From contig NC_091281.1 in assembly GCF_042100115.1 (NCBI RefSeq), positions 1,736,001-1,800,000 on the forward strand: a DNA stretch of 64,000 nucleotides. Reading direction: 5' to 3'. The translations under genes were made by a program, and so were the position numbers. Under the pieces are notes generated by a model. The model saw nothing but the letters and a program-made list of their open reading frames with translations. It was not told the origin of the DNA and made no database searches. The stretch's first letter is position 1, and each line of letters begins with the position of its first letter. This document shows, in pieces, positions 33,666-45,605 of the stretch. The DNA comes from Alternaria dauci (lineage: Eukaryota; Ascomycota; Dothideomycetes; Pleosporales; Pleosporaceae).

Positions 33666-34922
33666 CTAAACAGCAGTCCTCTGATTCCGATGCAAATACC
33701 CCTTCTCCCCCCTCTTCACAATAACCCCACCCTCACACACCGTCCCATTCGCAACACCCCGCATAGCCGCCTTCCCATGATCACAAATCCCAAACATCTT
33801 CCCGTCAGCCGAGCACACCATCGCGCCATCAGTACTACACGCCTCTCCGTCGGACCCAGCAATCGATTCCCCACCTCCTCCTGAAGAAGGTTCAGAAGAT
33901 GGTTGCGGCGAGACAGATGCAGATGCAGATGCAGCAGGAGGTGTGCCAGTGGGTCGGAGGGCCGCAGATGGAGGGACGACGGAGCCAGTTGGAAGGACAG
34001 CGGAGCTAGCGCCGGGAGCAAAGACGCCGTCTGTTGGGGAGGGCAGAGCAGGCATGGGCGCTGTAACTGTTACGACGACACGGAGCGTTGATTGTGTGCC
34101 TGATACGGAGGGTGGCGAGGCCGTGGGCGATGAAGGAGCTGGTGGTATGGCAGATGCGTTACTGGGCGCGGGTGCAGGACCAGCGTCTGCGTTACCATTA
34201 CCGCTACCACCACTACCGCCAGTAAAAGAGTTTGCTTGCGAAGTCTTGCCCGAACACAGATCGACAAACGGGCCTGTGCCAACGGACATGCCGTACTGTC
34301 CTGGGTTCGCAAACGTATAGTCTTGGCTTTCGATGTTAGTACCGCACGATGTACCGACGCCGATGTTCGCGACTGCCATGTCGGGAAGCGCATCGAAGGC
34401 CGATGTATCATCGGAACCACCAGAGACTGTAATCGGCGCGCAGTTCATGTACATCTCGCGATTCCCGACTTTGTTGAACCACGTCCACGCCGTTGTCATG
34501 ACGCCATTAGGAAGCTCAGCCGGCACAGTAAACTTGAACGCGTTGTCAGTGCTAGGACCGTTTTCGTCGAGATTGCCTGCGACCTGGATGGGACAGCCGC
34601 CTTCGATGGAATAGATGACTTTCCACGTCGAGTCTTTAGTCGGCTCTGGGTCGGTGGTTACGCTGATTTGGCAGGAGCCGCCGCCGTGGACGGCGGTGCC
34701 GGTGAAGGAGAGGGTTTGTTCGGAGCCGACTGCCCACTCGTTCATGGTGTTGATGGTGTAGGGCACGGCTTTGCAAGGGAAGTCGGAGCCGGAGGGGTCG
34801 AGAGGGGAGTTGTTGGGGTTGCCGTAGGGGACAGGGCTTTTGAGGATCATGTGCGCGGTTGCGTGGAGCGGGGCCATGGCCAGCATGGCTGCTGCGGCGA
34901 TGAGGGTCGACTTGGGGGACAT
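33666..34922 (-). CDS. AA11-type lytic polysaccharide monooxygenase with C-terminal Cys-rich module
   Basis: A single exon of 418 residues. The start at 34922 gives a signal peptide (MSPKSTLIAAAAMLAMAPLH) cleaved before His24, so the mature protein begins HMILKSPVPYG, as LPMOs require. His79 (AVHGGGSCQ) is the second ligand of the copper brace, and the axial Tyr lies in REMYMNCAP. AA11 enzymes oxidatively cut chitin; cysteines C50, C86 region and the later pair fit the fold. After residue 240 comes a Ser/Pro/Thr linker, then a C-terminal module about 350-405 with CSTDGAMVCSADG and GICDHG, like the X278 module attached to many AA11 proteins and probably chitin-binding. It is secreted. Roles in cell-wall turnover or nutrition are inferred. 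Confidence 0.88.
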   Translation of the reverse strand: MSPKSTLIAAAAMLAMAPLHATAHMILKSPVPYGNPNNSPLDPSGSDFPCKAVPYTINTMNEWAVGSEQTLSFTGTAVHGGGSCQISVTTDPEPTKDSTWKVIYSIEGGCPIQVAGNLDENGPSTDNAFKFTVPAELPNGVMTTAWTWFNKVGNREMYMNCAPITVSGGSDDTSAFDALPDMAVANIGVGTSCGTNIESQDYTFANPGQYGMSVGTGPFVDLCSGKTSQANSFTGGSGGSGNGNADAGPAPAPSNASAIPPAPSSPTASPPSVSGTQSTLRVVVTVTAPMPALPSPTDGVFAPGASSAVLPTGSVVPPSAALRPTGTPPAASASASVSPQPSSEPSSGGGGESIAGSDGEACSTDGAMVCSADGKMFGICDHGKAAMRGVANGTVCEGGVIVKRGEKGYLHRNQRTAV

Positions 34923-36119
34923 GGTGTTTCTTAGACCGGCTGAGAAATGTGTCTTGGTAGTCGGAAAGCTCTCGATACGAAGTACTAGTTGGGAATACTT
35001 CGATGGTGCGTGGTTGTATGTTCGTGGTCTCGGTAAGTTGGTAAGGAAGAATATGGGATAGCGATTTAATAGTCGCAACGCTGTGGTATCATAAAACAAT
35101 AGCCCCGCCGGTGAGCAATAGAGAATGAGTTCACAATGAGAAGGAGTGTGGATAGGAAAGGTAATGATTGTAAAGAATCAAGGAATGTGAAACTGAATGT
35201 GGTGACAGCCGTGTCGTGATGGTGGTATTCAAGGCTTTTTAAAGAATGAACGGGAAGCGCTGTTATATCACCCTGGTAGGTTAACAGTGAAGGCGGGTAG
35301 TTGAAACGGTGATGGCGGTTACTTGACAGGGATGATGGCGAGCTGGTGGGGACGGCGGTTAGCTAAGCAAGACTGCGCAAGCCTCACCCGTTATGAATAG
35401 CCATCGGATCTACTGCTTCCCACCTGCCCGATATCACGAAGCCGCCTACGCTATGTGCCATGTAGAGGATCAGGGTTGATCATCCGGAGGTTGAGGGGTA
35501 CTAGGTGCATACAACGACAGGGAGACGTCAGGTTCCACGTAGCGAGCGCCAATCATCACACAGATATGACAAGGTTCGCATCAAATCTCTGTCTATTCCA
35601 GGAAATGCCATATGCAGAAATAGAAGGCGATAGGGCTTGCGAGAGCCGTGGGCCATGTCGAATTATGGCTCGCTGATGTCTGGCACGGAGGGCACAATCT
35701 TGGGCGTGAGGATGCGACTCTTTACGAAAGAGTGTTCGACGGGCGCAGCGATGAATGCACTGGTACTGTACGGTTGTGTGAAGAGTTGTAGTCGCACGGT
35801 GAAGTGGCAGCGAGGTGAAAGGAAAAGAGCGCTAGATAGTTGCGTGCTAGCGGGACTTGGCAGAACTAGCCGCATCGCAACCGCGAAAGCATTCCATCAC
35901 CGTCAGGGACGCGCAAGAGCATTTGCGATTCAAACAATTTTCACTATCCGACAGAGCGCAGGCCGAATCGCGAATCGACCAGCTTTCCAACAGCCCCGGT
36001 GCCCCCGTTGCCGCCTACAGCGTCCACCCCGGCCTCGCGACGCGTTCAGTGTTGGCGAGCTCTGCTGAGCTTCCTCACGTCTCGTACACGAACCACGGAC
36101 CCGACCCGTGTCAACAGCC
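34923..36119. promoter_or_regulatory. Divergent promoter region, AA11 LPMO / SFH1
   Basis: 1197 bases between divergent starts. The half near the LPMO is AT-richer with GGTTACTT/GTTA-type strings around 35270-35330. The half near SFH1 is C-rich. No gene is supported. Confidence 0.5.
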
Positions 36120-38026
36120 ATGTTTACGAGCACGGGCAAGACGGCGCCGCCCCAGGCCTTCATGTCGAGTTATGCGCCGCGCCTACGAAGCCACGGAAAC
36201 TCGCTCATATCGCCAATTGTCCCGCCCTCGAATACCCTCCCTGCGCCGCGCGTGACCAAACGGGGGACGGCCGTGGCCAGCTATGCCGAAGACGCCTATG
36301 ACGATGACGACTTCGAGGACAGCGACCGCCCGCGACGGGCCACGGGACTGCGCAGTGTGCAAAAGATGGACGTGGCCAGCGCAGACCACACGGCGCAAAT
36401 AGCCGCTCTGGGCCAGGAGCTCACTGCGCCTGTCGACCTCCAGGGCATCTGGCGAGACTGGATGGGCAGGCCAAAGCGCACACTGTGAGTGGCATGGTGG
36501 CACAGCCCAGCCATGGCGTGCACAGGGCTAACACGGCGCAGAACAGAAAAACAAGTGCAGACGCAGTCAGTCCTGCCCGTCACACTCATACCCATCCGCA
36601 TAGACATGGACATACAGGCGTTCCGGCCTGACGCACCGCTGCCAACACCCTCCAACGCCCGCGAGTTTGGCATCAACGAAAACCTCCCCGCGTACAAGCA
36701 GCCCGACGTCACGCCCGCGTACAGGTTGAAGGACTCGTTCCTCTGGAACCTGCACGAGGCCCTGACAACGCCCGACCAGTTCGCCAAGCAGTTCGTCGAC
36801 GAGCTCGATCTGCCAAACGACCGCAAGCCCCTCATCATCTCCCAAATCGCAAACCAGATCCGCCAGCAGCTCGAAGAGTATGCCGGCGTCGCACTGCACC
36901 CGCTCTTCCACTCCGCAAACGCGCCCGCGGTCCAGGGAACGAATGCAAAGACAGCTCTCCCTGCAGCCTCTCGAGACGGCACCTCCACACCCCAAGTACC
37001 CCTCACCAACAGCGCGTCGACGCCCGTGACCAACGGCGTATCGCACACAAACGGCGCGCAGACACCAGCGAGCATTCCAAACGGCATCAGCGCAACCGCG
37101 ACCGCGCTACCATCCGAAGAGCTCCACAATCCCGACGACACGTACCGCTGCATCGTCACCCTCAACATCAACCTTATGAACCGACTCTACACCGACAAAT
37201 TCGAATGGTCACTGCTCCACCCCCCAGGCTTCGCAGAAATGTTTGCAAAAACAACATGCGCCGACCTCGGACTCTCAGGCGAATGGGTAAACGCCATGAC
37301 CCACAGCATCTACGAAGCCGTGCTGCGCCTGAAAAAAGAAGCCTGTGAGAACGGCGGCTTGGTAGGCGATGGCGAAATCGACAACGATGCTGTTGAGCCC
37401 ACGATTGGCGCGGGCTGGCGGTACGACCAGGAGCATTTGTGCGATGAGTGGGAGCCAAAGGTGGAAATCTTGTCGCCGGAAGAGATTGAGAAGCGAGAGG
37501 GGGATCGCGAGAGGCAGATCCGACGGCTGCGCAGGGAGACGGCGAGGTTCTCGAGTACGACGAATATGACGGGGACGCCGGCGAATGAGTTCTTTAACAA
37601 TATTGAGGGGCAGGAGAATATGGGGCGGGGCGAGCGCAGTAAGAAGAAGAGGCGGTTTAGGAGTTTGAGTCCGGTGGGCAGAGGGACGCCGGGTGCGGGG
37701 GGTGGATCTGGGTATGGTGGGCAGGATGGGGGGTTGCAAGAAGGGTATGTTTTATTCTTCACCATTTCTCTCCATGGTATGATATATTTGTGGACACCGG
37801 GACTGACAATAATTATAGTGAACGACAAACGTGGCGCTGCGCACACTGCTGGGTCTGGGGCACCGCCGTCTGGGCCGTCCGCGACGGACCAAAAGGCCCT
37901 CGCACCCTCTGCAATAACTGCGGATACCTCTACGAACGTGACAAGAAACTCCCGCCCTGGAGCGAGAATCTGTTTTACCATGAGAGGCCGCAGCACGAGG
38001 TGCAACAATATCGACCGCAGCGGTGA
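36120..38026 (+). CDS. SFH1: SNF5/SMARCB1-family chromatin remodelling subunit (Sfh1/RSC type)
   Basis: Exons 36120-36484, 36542-37744 and 37819-38026 (introns 57 and 74 nt) give 591 residues. The N-terminus has SYAPRLRSHGNSLISPI and an acidic block (EDAYDDDDFEDSD). The SNF5 domain comes as two repeats: the first around LIPIRIDMDIQAFR and SFLWNLHEALTTPDQFAKQF, the second around CIVTLNINLMNRLYTDKFEW and LGLSGEWVNAMTHSIYEAVL. They are split by a long Ala/Thr/Asn-rich insert. The last exon adds a GATA-type finger: WRCAHCWVWGTAVWAVRDGP then LCNNCGYLYER. SNF5 proteins are core, non-ATPase subunits of SWI/SNF or RSC. I favour Sfh1 because of the N-terminal pattern and C-terminal GATA finger; Snf5 is the alternative. 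The start is the first ATG of the frame. Confidence 0.85.
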
Positions 38027-40238
38027 GAAGAAGAAGAAGATCTCTGAAAACATATATTATTTCAAGTGCTGAGGATACCCACCCACCCACCTTGGCCGTT
38101 GATTCTTCACTGCTGATGTTTGTTTTCTTTGTCTTTTCACAGCTCGCGAGTCGCTGCAGTGGACGATGGCGACGGCGACGGCGGCGATGAGGCTGGCGGT
38201 GGAGGTTCTTTTCCTGATGCATTTTCTGCAGCGTTGGCGTCTTGGGCTCATCGATTCGACACGGCTGGCTTGTAAAACATAATCGTTTGCCTTTCTCCCC
38301 CCCTCTCTCTCTCTTCCTCGCTCTCGCCCTCTTCCCCAAACAGGACTCGATTATTATACCCCATTGGCCGGGTTTCACATACAAAGTTCGAGGCCGTCTC
38401 AGCCCAGGTGGAGGACTATTGCAAGCATGTGGTTTGGCATGTTATCTGCCTTGGGCGGCGTGGTGCGGGTACGTGGTCTGGGCCTGCTAGTCATGGTTCG
38501 CTGCTGTCTTGCATTACGATCGGCATGTGGTAGATGGGGGTTTACTAGCTGGCGGTGCATATCGCATTCCTATTGTTCCCCTTTCCTTCCTCCTTCTTTG
38601 CGCCCTCGGCGTGTTGGGGACGCGTCATGACGGGTATTGGTAACGAGCCAATCGTCTTCATGGTGTTGGCTTCGCGACAAGAGCTGGGAGTCATGGGGTG
38701 GAGCTGTGGGATCGAGGGTTGGATGGGGGACATGAACGTGGTGGCTTGCACAAGGCCTTGTACCGTCTCGTAAGCGTGCCTGTGGCTTTTTCGGAGAATT
38801 TTAGTAAGTCGCGAGGATCTTTGTATCTCTTGTAGCAACATGCGTACTAGAGTTATGAAACTCATATTCTGGTTTCATAATACAAACGTGGTTGGTTGTA
38901 CACTAGACAGACCGTATGCACCTTCCTGTTACGGAGCCTTCAAAGGACTTGGTGAGTTTGTTAGTGTCCTCATCCTATTGTCCAGGTAACAGCTTCGTAT
39001 TGTGCGCCCGAATCATCGTGCATCTATTCATCACTCATTCGCGTGGTTATCAGCACCAGTACTGCATCATGGATATACGCAAACTCATCTTGTCTCAGTC
39101 AACACTGTTCACACCCCAGCATGTGCCGGTCCACGTGCATGCGGCGTATGAGCAAACACTGCAGGCATTGGATGGGCAGGACAGTGTCGCATATTGCATC
39201 TCTTGCTATTGTACCTTATTGAGCGTGACATTTAAAAGGATGACATGGGACAGTAAGCAAGCGGTACGTACCACCGCGCCCCGAATCAGATACCTAGCGC
39301 CGTCTTTGTGCCAAAGCACATTCCAATCATATCTAGCAAAACTCTCCACCCATATCCACGGTGCTGCTACTATTATCATGCAAGTGCGCTCGCACACGAC
39401 ACGGGCGCTTAGCGTTTCTAACCAGCTTCCTTCTCTCCCTCTTGATTCGCTCCCAGAGCACTCATCCTCATTCCTCGATCCATGTTTCTGATTCGCGGGC
39501 AGAAGACTCCGCTCGCACAGTACCGGCATGTGGCTGTAGTTGGCCCAGCCAACCAGAAGTCAAGCGGCTGTAAACTGCTTAGCGCGTCGTTATTGTGACA
39601 ATAGCAACAATGGGTATGCTAGAGGCTCGGTGCGCGATCCTGTGCATTGCCGGGGCGGGCTAGCTGGCATGGAGGATCTGGATCTGTGTGGCGTGTGGTG
39701 GGTTCGTGGGTGGGGATGGAGACATGCGGGCCAGGCTTCTTGCTATTGTGTTGGGTGTTTCAGGTGTGGTGGTTAGTAGGTGGAAGGCATGTGACTGTAT
39801 ATATAGATGGCTGCTGGTGCGTGTTGCTAGAGGGGTTTACTGAGGACAGCGCTGACGGCTAAAGGTTTGTGGTTTCTGTTGCCTTGCGCCTGGGGAGATG
39901 AGTGTTTGTTAACGAGTCTAGATTTGTACGGCAAACAACGCACGAAGACCAATATCTGCGGCAAACGTCATCGGCAACACATCTACATCGAAATCACACG
40001 ACCTAATACCAGTCTCTTCCTACATCCTACACGTCTCGTGGTTGCGCAACAATATACCGGCAAAGCCTTTAACCACGATATTTTCCTGTACTCGTTGCAC
40101 CCGAACTCGCATGATCGTCGCGCGAATCCGTCACACCAACATCACGCCACAACTCCACGGTCACGATACTCCACAAAACATATCGTCAAAACTCGGGATA
40201 TTCTTGCTTGGCTAAGAGAACAGCTGTTCATATATGTC
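38027..40238. other. Long intergenic region
   Basis: 2212 bases. It holds SFH1 3' flank with short simple repeats (AAGAAG at 38028-38040, ACCC near 38080, CT-rich at 38300-38330), then unique sequence and the promoter of the next gene. A 191-codon open frame at 38916-39491 has no domain and fits chance expectation. TATA-like TATATATA lies at 39799-39805. Confidence 0.45.
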
Positions 40239-41123
40239 ATGGGCCCATTTCAAAAGAATAGCGGAATAAATCCTGTAAAAGCATCACCATCGATATCTCA
40301 TCACGATTCATTGACAACAAACATACCAACTACTACACATACCCAGAACAACACTACACACTCGCCTTCTGAGACAGAAGACCAGACACCACCAGCACCA
40401 CCACCAGCCTACCACACAATCATACACCCAAACATGCCCATCCCCAACATCTCATCCCCCTACGACCCCTTACCCCACTCACCCACCGACCCCAACCCCC
40501 ACGACACCGACGACGACACCCCAGAAATCACCATCAACGCCGCGACCCAAATCCGAGGCCACGGAAACATAATCTCCATTGCACAAATGGACAGCATCCG
40601 CATCGCAAACCTAATATCCAGCGTGCTCAGCAGCGCCAATTCTACCGAGACTCCCAAACCAGAAGAAAACGAGGACAACACACCTCCAACACCAATATCC
40701 TCCCCTACGACGGCGAGTCGGCAATATACATCCACAACCCGCGTCCGCGGCATAAAACGCTACCCGAATATAAACATCACCGTGCACTGCGGCGCGACCA
40801 TCATCGGGGATAGGAATATAGTCGGTCCCGGGCTCGGCGATATCGCGAGACAGATGCAGATTGCGCAGAGGAATCAGGCGGCGATGGTGGCACAGCAACG
40901 GGCTGCTGCTGCTGCGGCGACGACGACGATATCACAGGGGTATACGGTGGGACAAGGGCAAGGGAATGGGAATGGGGGAATGGGGCAGGGGCACGTGCGG
41001 GTACCGATGGGTGTTGTGACGCCGCCGATGAGTCGGAGTTGTAGTTTGGATGGCGGGGTGGGGGAAAGGAAGAGGAAGGGGGTGGAGGGGGTGGAGAGTG
41101 GCGCGCAGAGGAGGAGGTGTTGA
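40239..41123 (+). CDS. Conserved fungal protein of unknown function, Pro/Thr-rich
   Basis: A single exon of 294 residues from the first ATG at 40239; the open frame continues upstream but only with non-ATG codons. The first 110 residues are Thr/Pro/His-rich and disordered. Two ordered blocks follow: EITINAATQIRGHGNIISIA with MDSIRIANLISSVLSS, and NINITVHCGATIIGDRNIVG with LGDIARQMQIAQRNQAA. The paired 'GxGNxI' and 'GDRNxxG' strings look like two copies of one short motif. The C-terminus is Gln/Gly-rich and ends in a basic cluster (ERKRKG, QRRRC) that may target the nucleus. I recognise no family and assign no function. The coding strand switches from C-rich to G-rich near 40850. Confidence 0.65.
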   Translation: MGPFQKNSGINPVKASPSISHHDSLTTNIPTTTHTQNNTTHSPSETEDQTPPAPPPAYHTIIHPNMPIPNISSPYDPLPHSPTDPNPHDTDDDTPEITINAATQIRGHGNIISIAQMDSIRIANLISSVLSSANSTETPKPEENEDNTPPTPISSPTTASRQYTSTTRVRGIKRYPNINITVHCGATIIGDRNIVGPGLGDIARQMQIAQRNQAAMVAQQRAAAAAATTTISQGYTVGQGQGNGNGGMGQGHVRVPMGVVTPPMSRSCSLDGGVGERKRKGVEGVESGAQRRRC

Positions 41124-42360
41124 GGAGGAGGGGAGTATCTTTCTGGGTCGTTGGGATGGGTTGGGTGGGTTTGGGTGGTTCCTTTGTTTGAAGCGATCTT
41201 TGTGGTTGCGGCGTTGGGGTATTGGGATGGCGATTTTGGCGAAGATCGCTATGGGGATTTGGCATTGCTGTATATTGAATCCATACGGGTTATGAGTTAT
41301 GAATTACGATGGGTTCTTTTTTATGACTAGGTTAGTGCGTTGTATTCATGGTCGTGGTGCAGTTGCCCCGAGATCTAAATGGAATTCACTCGTCTTACTA
41401 CTATACCTTGCCTTATTCCCGTTGAGCAAGCCAGTTGCTGTCTATATGACGTCGTGTGCCACAGAAACGCAGAAAAGGCTGCTGTGAGACGCGCAATATC
41501 AAACGAGAATCCAATGGTGCACCGGCAGATGATGAATGGCCTGCGAATGGCGTGGTGTCAAGCCGCTTAAAAGGTTAAAGGCCGCCGTCGGGGTCGGAGT
41601 TCGTCTTCCGCTTCCGCGCGCGCGAGCCTGTGCTTGATGCTTCGTGTCCTTTTCAAGTTGCACGTGGGCGCAGATGGAGCAATTGAGTAGTCGTGGACGA
41701 GACTCGAGTGCGGGCGCGACGAATAGAGAAGGAATTGAATTGATGTCATCAACGCATAGAGGAAATATAATCACCCGCCTCCTGTAATGCATCCTACCGC
41801 CGCAACTCACCCCTGCTTAGCGGCATCCCGAACGGGGAAGCACATGCTCGCACCTTCACCCCAGCATCTCCCCTTCCTCTCGCCTTACACTATTAACACT
41901 GTAGCTTCGACACGCCCAAGTCGATGCAAAGGTGTAGCACGTAGATCAACACACACGCCCCCTCAACCGCGGCGCCAGTCTCAAGTGCGCGATTCGGTGG
42001 TTGCACTCGACGGTTGCGTAGCTCCCGAAGCGGTTCCAACACCTCTACCTGGCCTCTTCTCACAACGCCATCGACGCCCGCGAGCAAAGCAGCCTGTGCG
42101 ACGCGTCTGCTCACCACCAATACGACGCCCAGGCTAAGACAAAACTAATTCCCTGTAAGCCCCTTTTGCTCAATACTCCTTGCTCGCCTCCCCCAACTCC
42201 GTCATCCTCTCGCCGTCCGCTCTGCCAGCTGGTTGCACATTGCTGCCGCATTCGACCCAATCGCTGCATCGCCGTACAGTGTTGACATTAGACGCTTTGT
42301 AGTCAACACCGCATCCTCGAATCGTTGACCACCTCGACGCACACACGCACCTCCGCCATC
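41124..42360. other. Intergenic, no gene seen
   Basis: 1237 bases of 3' flank and of the promoter and leader of the next gene. The segment 42130-42360 is pyrimidine-rich leader-like sequence. Open frames of about 100-116 codons on both strands carry no domain. Confidence 0.5.
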
Positions 42361-43437
42361 ATGGAGCCGTGGATGAGCTGGGCCGTGTTCCTGGCCATTG
42401 GAGGCGCCGTCTACTGGTACTACATGCACCAAGGCACCACGGCCGACGTGCGCGGACGATCAACCACGGGCAAGTCGACTACCTCGTCACTCAAGGAGGC
42501 GGTCAACTGGGACAGCTCGGAGAAGAAGCCCAAGGCCGCAAAGAAGTCTGAGAAGCCCAAGGCGGCCCGCAAGTCGGTCAAGACGGCTGTCCAGGACGCC
42601 GGCAACAAGGCTGCCGAGACCCTCAAGCAGGCCGCGCCCAAGCAAGCTGCCGACGAGGAAGTCGCACCGCCCGCCGCCTACACAGACAAGGCCCCGAGCG
42701 GCAAGGATGTGTCTGACATGCTCGGCGAACGACCTATCTCCCCCGCCGTCATGAGCATCAAGCCCTCAGACAAGCCCGCCAAGTCAGTCAAGGCCCAGAC
42801 CCAAAAGGCAGAGGTCGCGACCGAGTCCAAGAAGCAGCGGCAGAACAGGAAGAAGGCCGAAGAGGCCAAGGCTGCCCGCGAGGAAGAGGAAAAGGCGCGC
42901 AAGGCTCTCGAGGAGAAGCAGCGTCGCGTCGCCCGTGAGGCTCGCGGTGAGCCCGCCAAGAACGGTCTCGGTCAAAGCAAGCCCCCTGCCTCGAACCCCT
43001 GGACCGAGGTGTCCTCAAAGGCTTCTCGCGGCGCTGTTCAGCCATCCGCACCTGCTCCTACTGGCCAGCTACTCGACACCTTTGAGGCTCCCGCCCAGAC
43101 GGCTACTACATCCTCTGCCCCTACCAATGGCGCTGCTAAGACATCTGCTCCGCTCAACAACCTCCCTTCGGAGGAAGAGCAGATGCGACTGGCCATGGAA
43201 GACTCGGCCTGGACCACGGTCCCCAAGGGCGGCAAGACCAAGCGCAAGACGGTCAACGAGGAGCTCGCCGAGGAGCTCAGCAACGTCACCGAGACGAAGC
43301 CATCACAGTCCGCCAAGCCAGTCAGGCCGACTGAGATCATCAAGGAGAACAAGAACCCTAGCTCGAGGTACCAGATTCTCGCTGAGGAGTTCAACCCCAA
43401 GACTGGCGACGACGTCGATGACTGGGCTGTCATGTGA
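42361..43437 (+). CDS. Single-pass membrane protein with Lys/Ala-rich coiled-coil cytoplasmic region
   Basis: A single exon of 358 residues. I choose the ATG at 42361 because it places a membrane anchor at the very N-terminus (WMSWAVFLAIGGAVYWYY, residues 4-21). A basic low-complexity stretch follows (EKKPKAAKKSEKPKAARKSV), then a charged helix (QRQNRKKAEEAKAAREEEEK to ALEEKQRRVAREARG). The C-terminus has a short conserved end: MRLAMEDSAWTTVPKGGKTKRK and RYQILAEEFNPKTGDDVDDW. The 'W-x-x-V-P-K-G-G-K' string resembles motifs in RNA- or ribosome-linked ER proteins. An ER anchor facing the cytosol is likely; the function is unknown. Codon use is strongly C/G-ending, as in highly expressed genes. 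Confidence 0.75.
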   Translation: MEPWMSWAVFLAIGGAVYWYYMHQGTTADVRGRSTTGKSTTSSLKEAVNWDSSEKKPKAAKKSEKPKAARKSVKTAVQDAGNKAAETLKQAAPKQAADEEVAPPAAYTDKAPSGKDVSDMLGERPISPAVMSIKPSDKPAKSVKAQTQKAEVATESKKQRQNRKKAEEAKAAREEEEKARKALEEKQRRVAREARGEPAKNGLGQSKPPASNPWTEVSSKASRGAVQPSAPAPTGQLLDTFEAPAQTATTSSAPTNGAAKTSAPLNNLPSEEEQMRLAMEDSAWTTVPKGGKTKRKTVNEELAEELSNVTETKPSQSAKPVRPTEIIKENKNPSSRYQILAEEFNPKTGDDVDDWAVM

Positions 43438-44455
43438 GGCGGATGGACTGGAGTAGTCTCGAGACCTTGGGTACATATACACGTACCCGGACGACGTGGA
43501 TATTTCTGTCGGAGAGGACCTTGGCGTCGATGCGATGGCTGACAACGTTCATCACGAGTATCATATTTGGCATGACGGACGGGCGGACACAACTCAATAG
43601 GACGGTGGTGGAATTGTCTGCTTGTAAGCATGGGCGAGGCTGGGACAGGGCCATCGGATGTGGGTTCCTTGCTCTGCTGTCCAGGTTCATGGAAAATCAA
43701 TTGGCGTGTGGGAGTTGCATCTGATAAACTATTTGCAAGGGCTTCTCTTGCGTCCTCGTCGTGTATTTTACTACTACATCAGATCGCAGACTCGGTGCTG
43801 GCGAGGAAAAGTTATCGAGGTAGAAATTGTGGTTGATAATTAGACGTGCGAACCAATTGCGAGCCCTGTGATGAACGTTGCTTGATTATATGGACGGTCA
43901 GCAGTGGCTGCTATAAATACATTTACACTCGACGGTAATAGCGAGCGCCCGTGCCAAGTCGTGAATCAGCTAGTTCAAGACCAATGCGGGAGTCATTCGT
44001 ACCGACTCGCGTTTCTGACGCCATGGGGAAGAGTATCGAGTGCAGAGATGTGGCCTCAAAGTGGTGTTTTAGCCGGTTGCGCGAACCGAGGGACAAGGCG
44101 CAGCGAACCTGGGAATTGCACACCACGCCAGGCGATTTCTGCAGTGTATATATTCACAGCCATCACGCGCGCAGGCTGCTGATTGACAGTTCCACCCTGC
44201 AATTTACCACACTAGCCTGTAACAGAAGGCGTTGTAGTGAGACGTACAAGTGTGTGCGCACAAATAGGTCTAGCCTAGCCCAGCTGACATAATCCCAACG
44301 TTTCCGAAAGGTTGAATCGCGTCAAGGACACCTGTTCGGAGTGCGGCCCCATATCAACTTTACCAGGGCCATTCAACCTACAAACTCCTGTCTGCCCAAC
44401 CCACCTCCTTCTTTTTCGTTTCTCTTCTTTGTTATACCTATTTACGACGCAAGCC
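43438..44455. other. Intergenic, no gene seen
   Basis: 1018 bases, 3' flank and SURF4 gene promoter. The leader before 44456 is CT-rich (44390-44440). Short open frames on both strands are not supported. Confidence 0.5.
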
Positions 44456-45605
44456 ATGGCGCAGATACGCGGCACTGCTGGCTACCATCTGGGAAACCAG
44501 TCGCCGTTTGGTAACTCTGGGCGCAACGACGAGAGCAGGAATGATCCTAGTCCGCTCGACCAGTTGCGGGCGCAGACGAGCAAGCTCGAGGATATGCTGG
44601 ACACGGTCGCGGACCCAATTAAGCCGTGAGTTCTTGTCTACAATTTCTCGATTCCGTGTTACACACCGCCCGCCCTCGAGGGCCCGACAGCGTCCACGAA
44701 CATGGCTAACGCGCGATGCGACGAACAGATATCTCCCTGGCATCGGCCGTTTCCTCATCGTCGTTACTTTCCTCGAAGACGCGCTCAGAATCGTTACACA
44801 ATGGACTGATCAGCTCACGTACCTACACGACTACCGCCACAGTACGTTGCGATCCCTCCCTTCCCTGTACACACAAAACACGTAGACGGATTGCTAACAA
44901 TCCCTTTCTCTGCACAGTCTGGAACGGCGCAACGCACCTCTTCCTCATCACCAACATCATCCTCATGCTCGTCTGCTCCTTCGGCGTCATCTTCCGCAAA
45001 TACTCTGAATACAGCGTCGCAGGCCTCATGGCCGTTGTCGTCCTCCAAGGCATCGGCTACGGCCTCGTCTTCGACCTCAACTTCTTCCTGCGCAACCTGT
45101 CCGTCATGGGCGGTCTGCTCATGGTGCTGAGCGACTCGTGGGTCCGCAAGAAGTTTGCGCCGGCGGGACTGCCGCAGCTCGATGAAAAGGATAAGAAGAT
45201 GTACTTTCAGCTTGCGGGACGCGTGCTGCTCATCTTTTTGTTTGTCGGGTTCGTGTTCCGTGGGGATTGGGGGTTCTGGAGGATTATTGCGAGTTTGTTG
45301 GGATTGGTGGCGTGTATTATGGTTGTTGTTGGTAAGCAAATATTCCCTAATCACCAATTGCTGCATATGCTGACTCTGGACAACTAGGTTTCAAGGCAAA
45401 GTTCAGCGCCATCATGCTCGTCCTCATCCTCAGCGTCTTCAACCTGTACGTCAACAACTGGTGGACATTGCACCCGCACCACCCGCACAAGGACTTTGCA
45501 AAGTACGACTTCTTCCAGATTCTGTCCATTGTCGGCGGTCTCCTCTTGCTGGTCAACATGGGCCCCGGACAATTCTCGGTCGACGAGAAGAAGAAGGTGT
45601 ACTAG
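44456..45605 (+). CDS. ERV29: SURF4/Erv29-family ER cargo receptor
   Basis: Exons 44456-44625, 44729-44841, 44918-45331 and 45388-45605 (introns 103, 76 and 56 nt) give 304 residues. After a short cytosolic N-terminus come the family motif [20 protein letters not shown] and several membrane segments: [54 protein letters not shown], and near the end the hydrophobic stretches [15 protein letters not shown] and [15 protein letters not shown]. The C-terminus ends KKVY, a dilysine (KKxx) signal for COPI-mediated return to the ER. The protein captures soluble secretory cargo for COPII vesicles, so it acts in the same step as SEC13 in this window. All introns fall in the same phase pattern and each join restores the family sequence. 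Confidence 0.93.

Noticed and set aside
38916..39491. 191-codon plus-strand open frame
   Set aside because: No domain, codon bias or splice context; an open frame of this size is expected about once by chance in a window this long.
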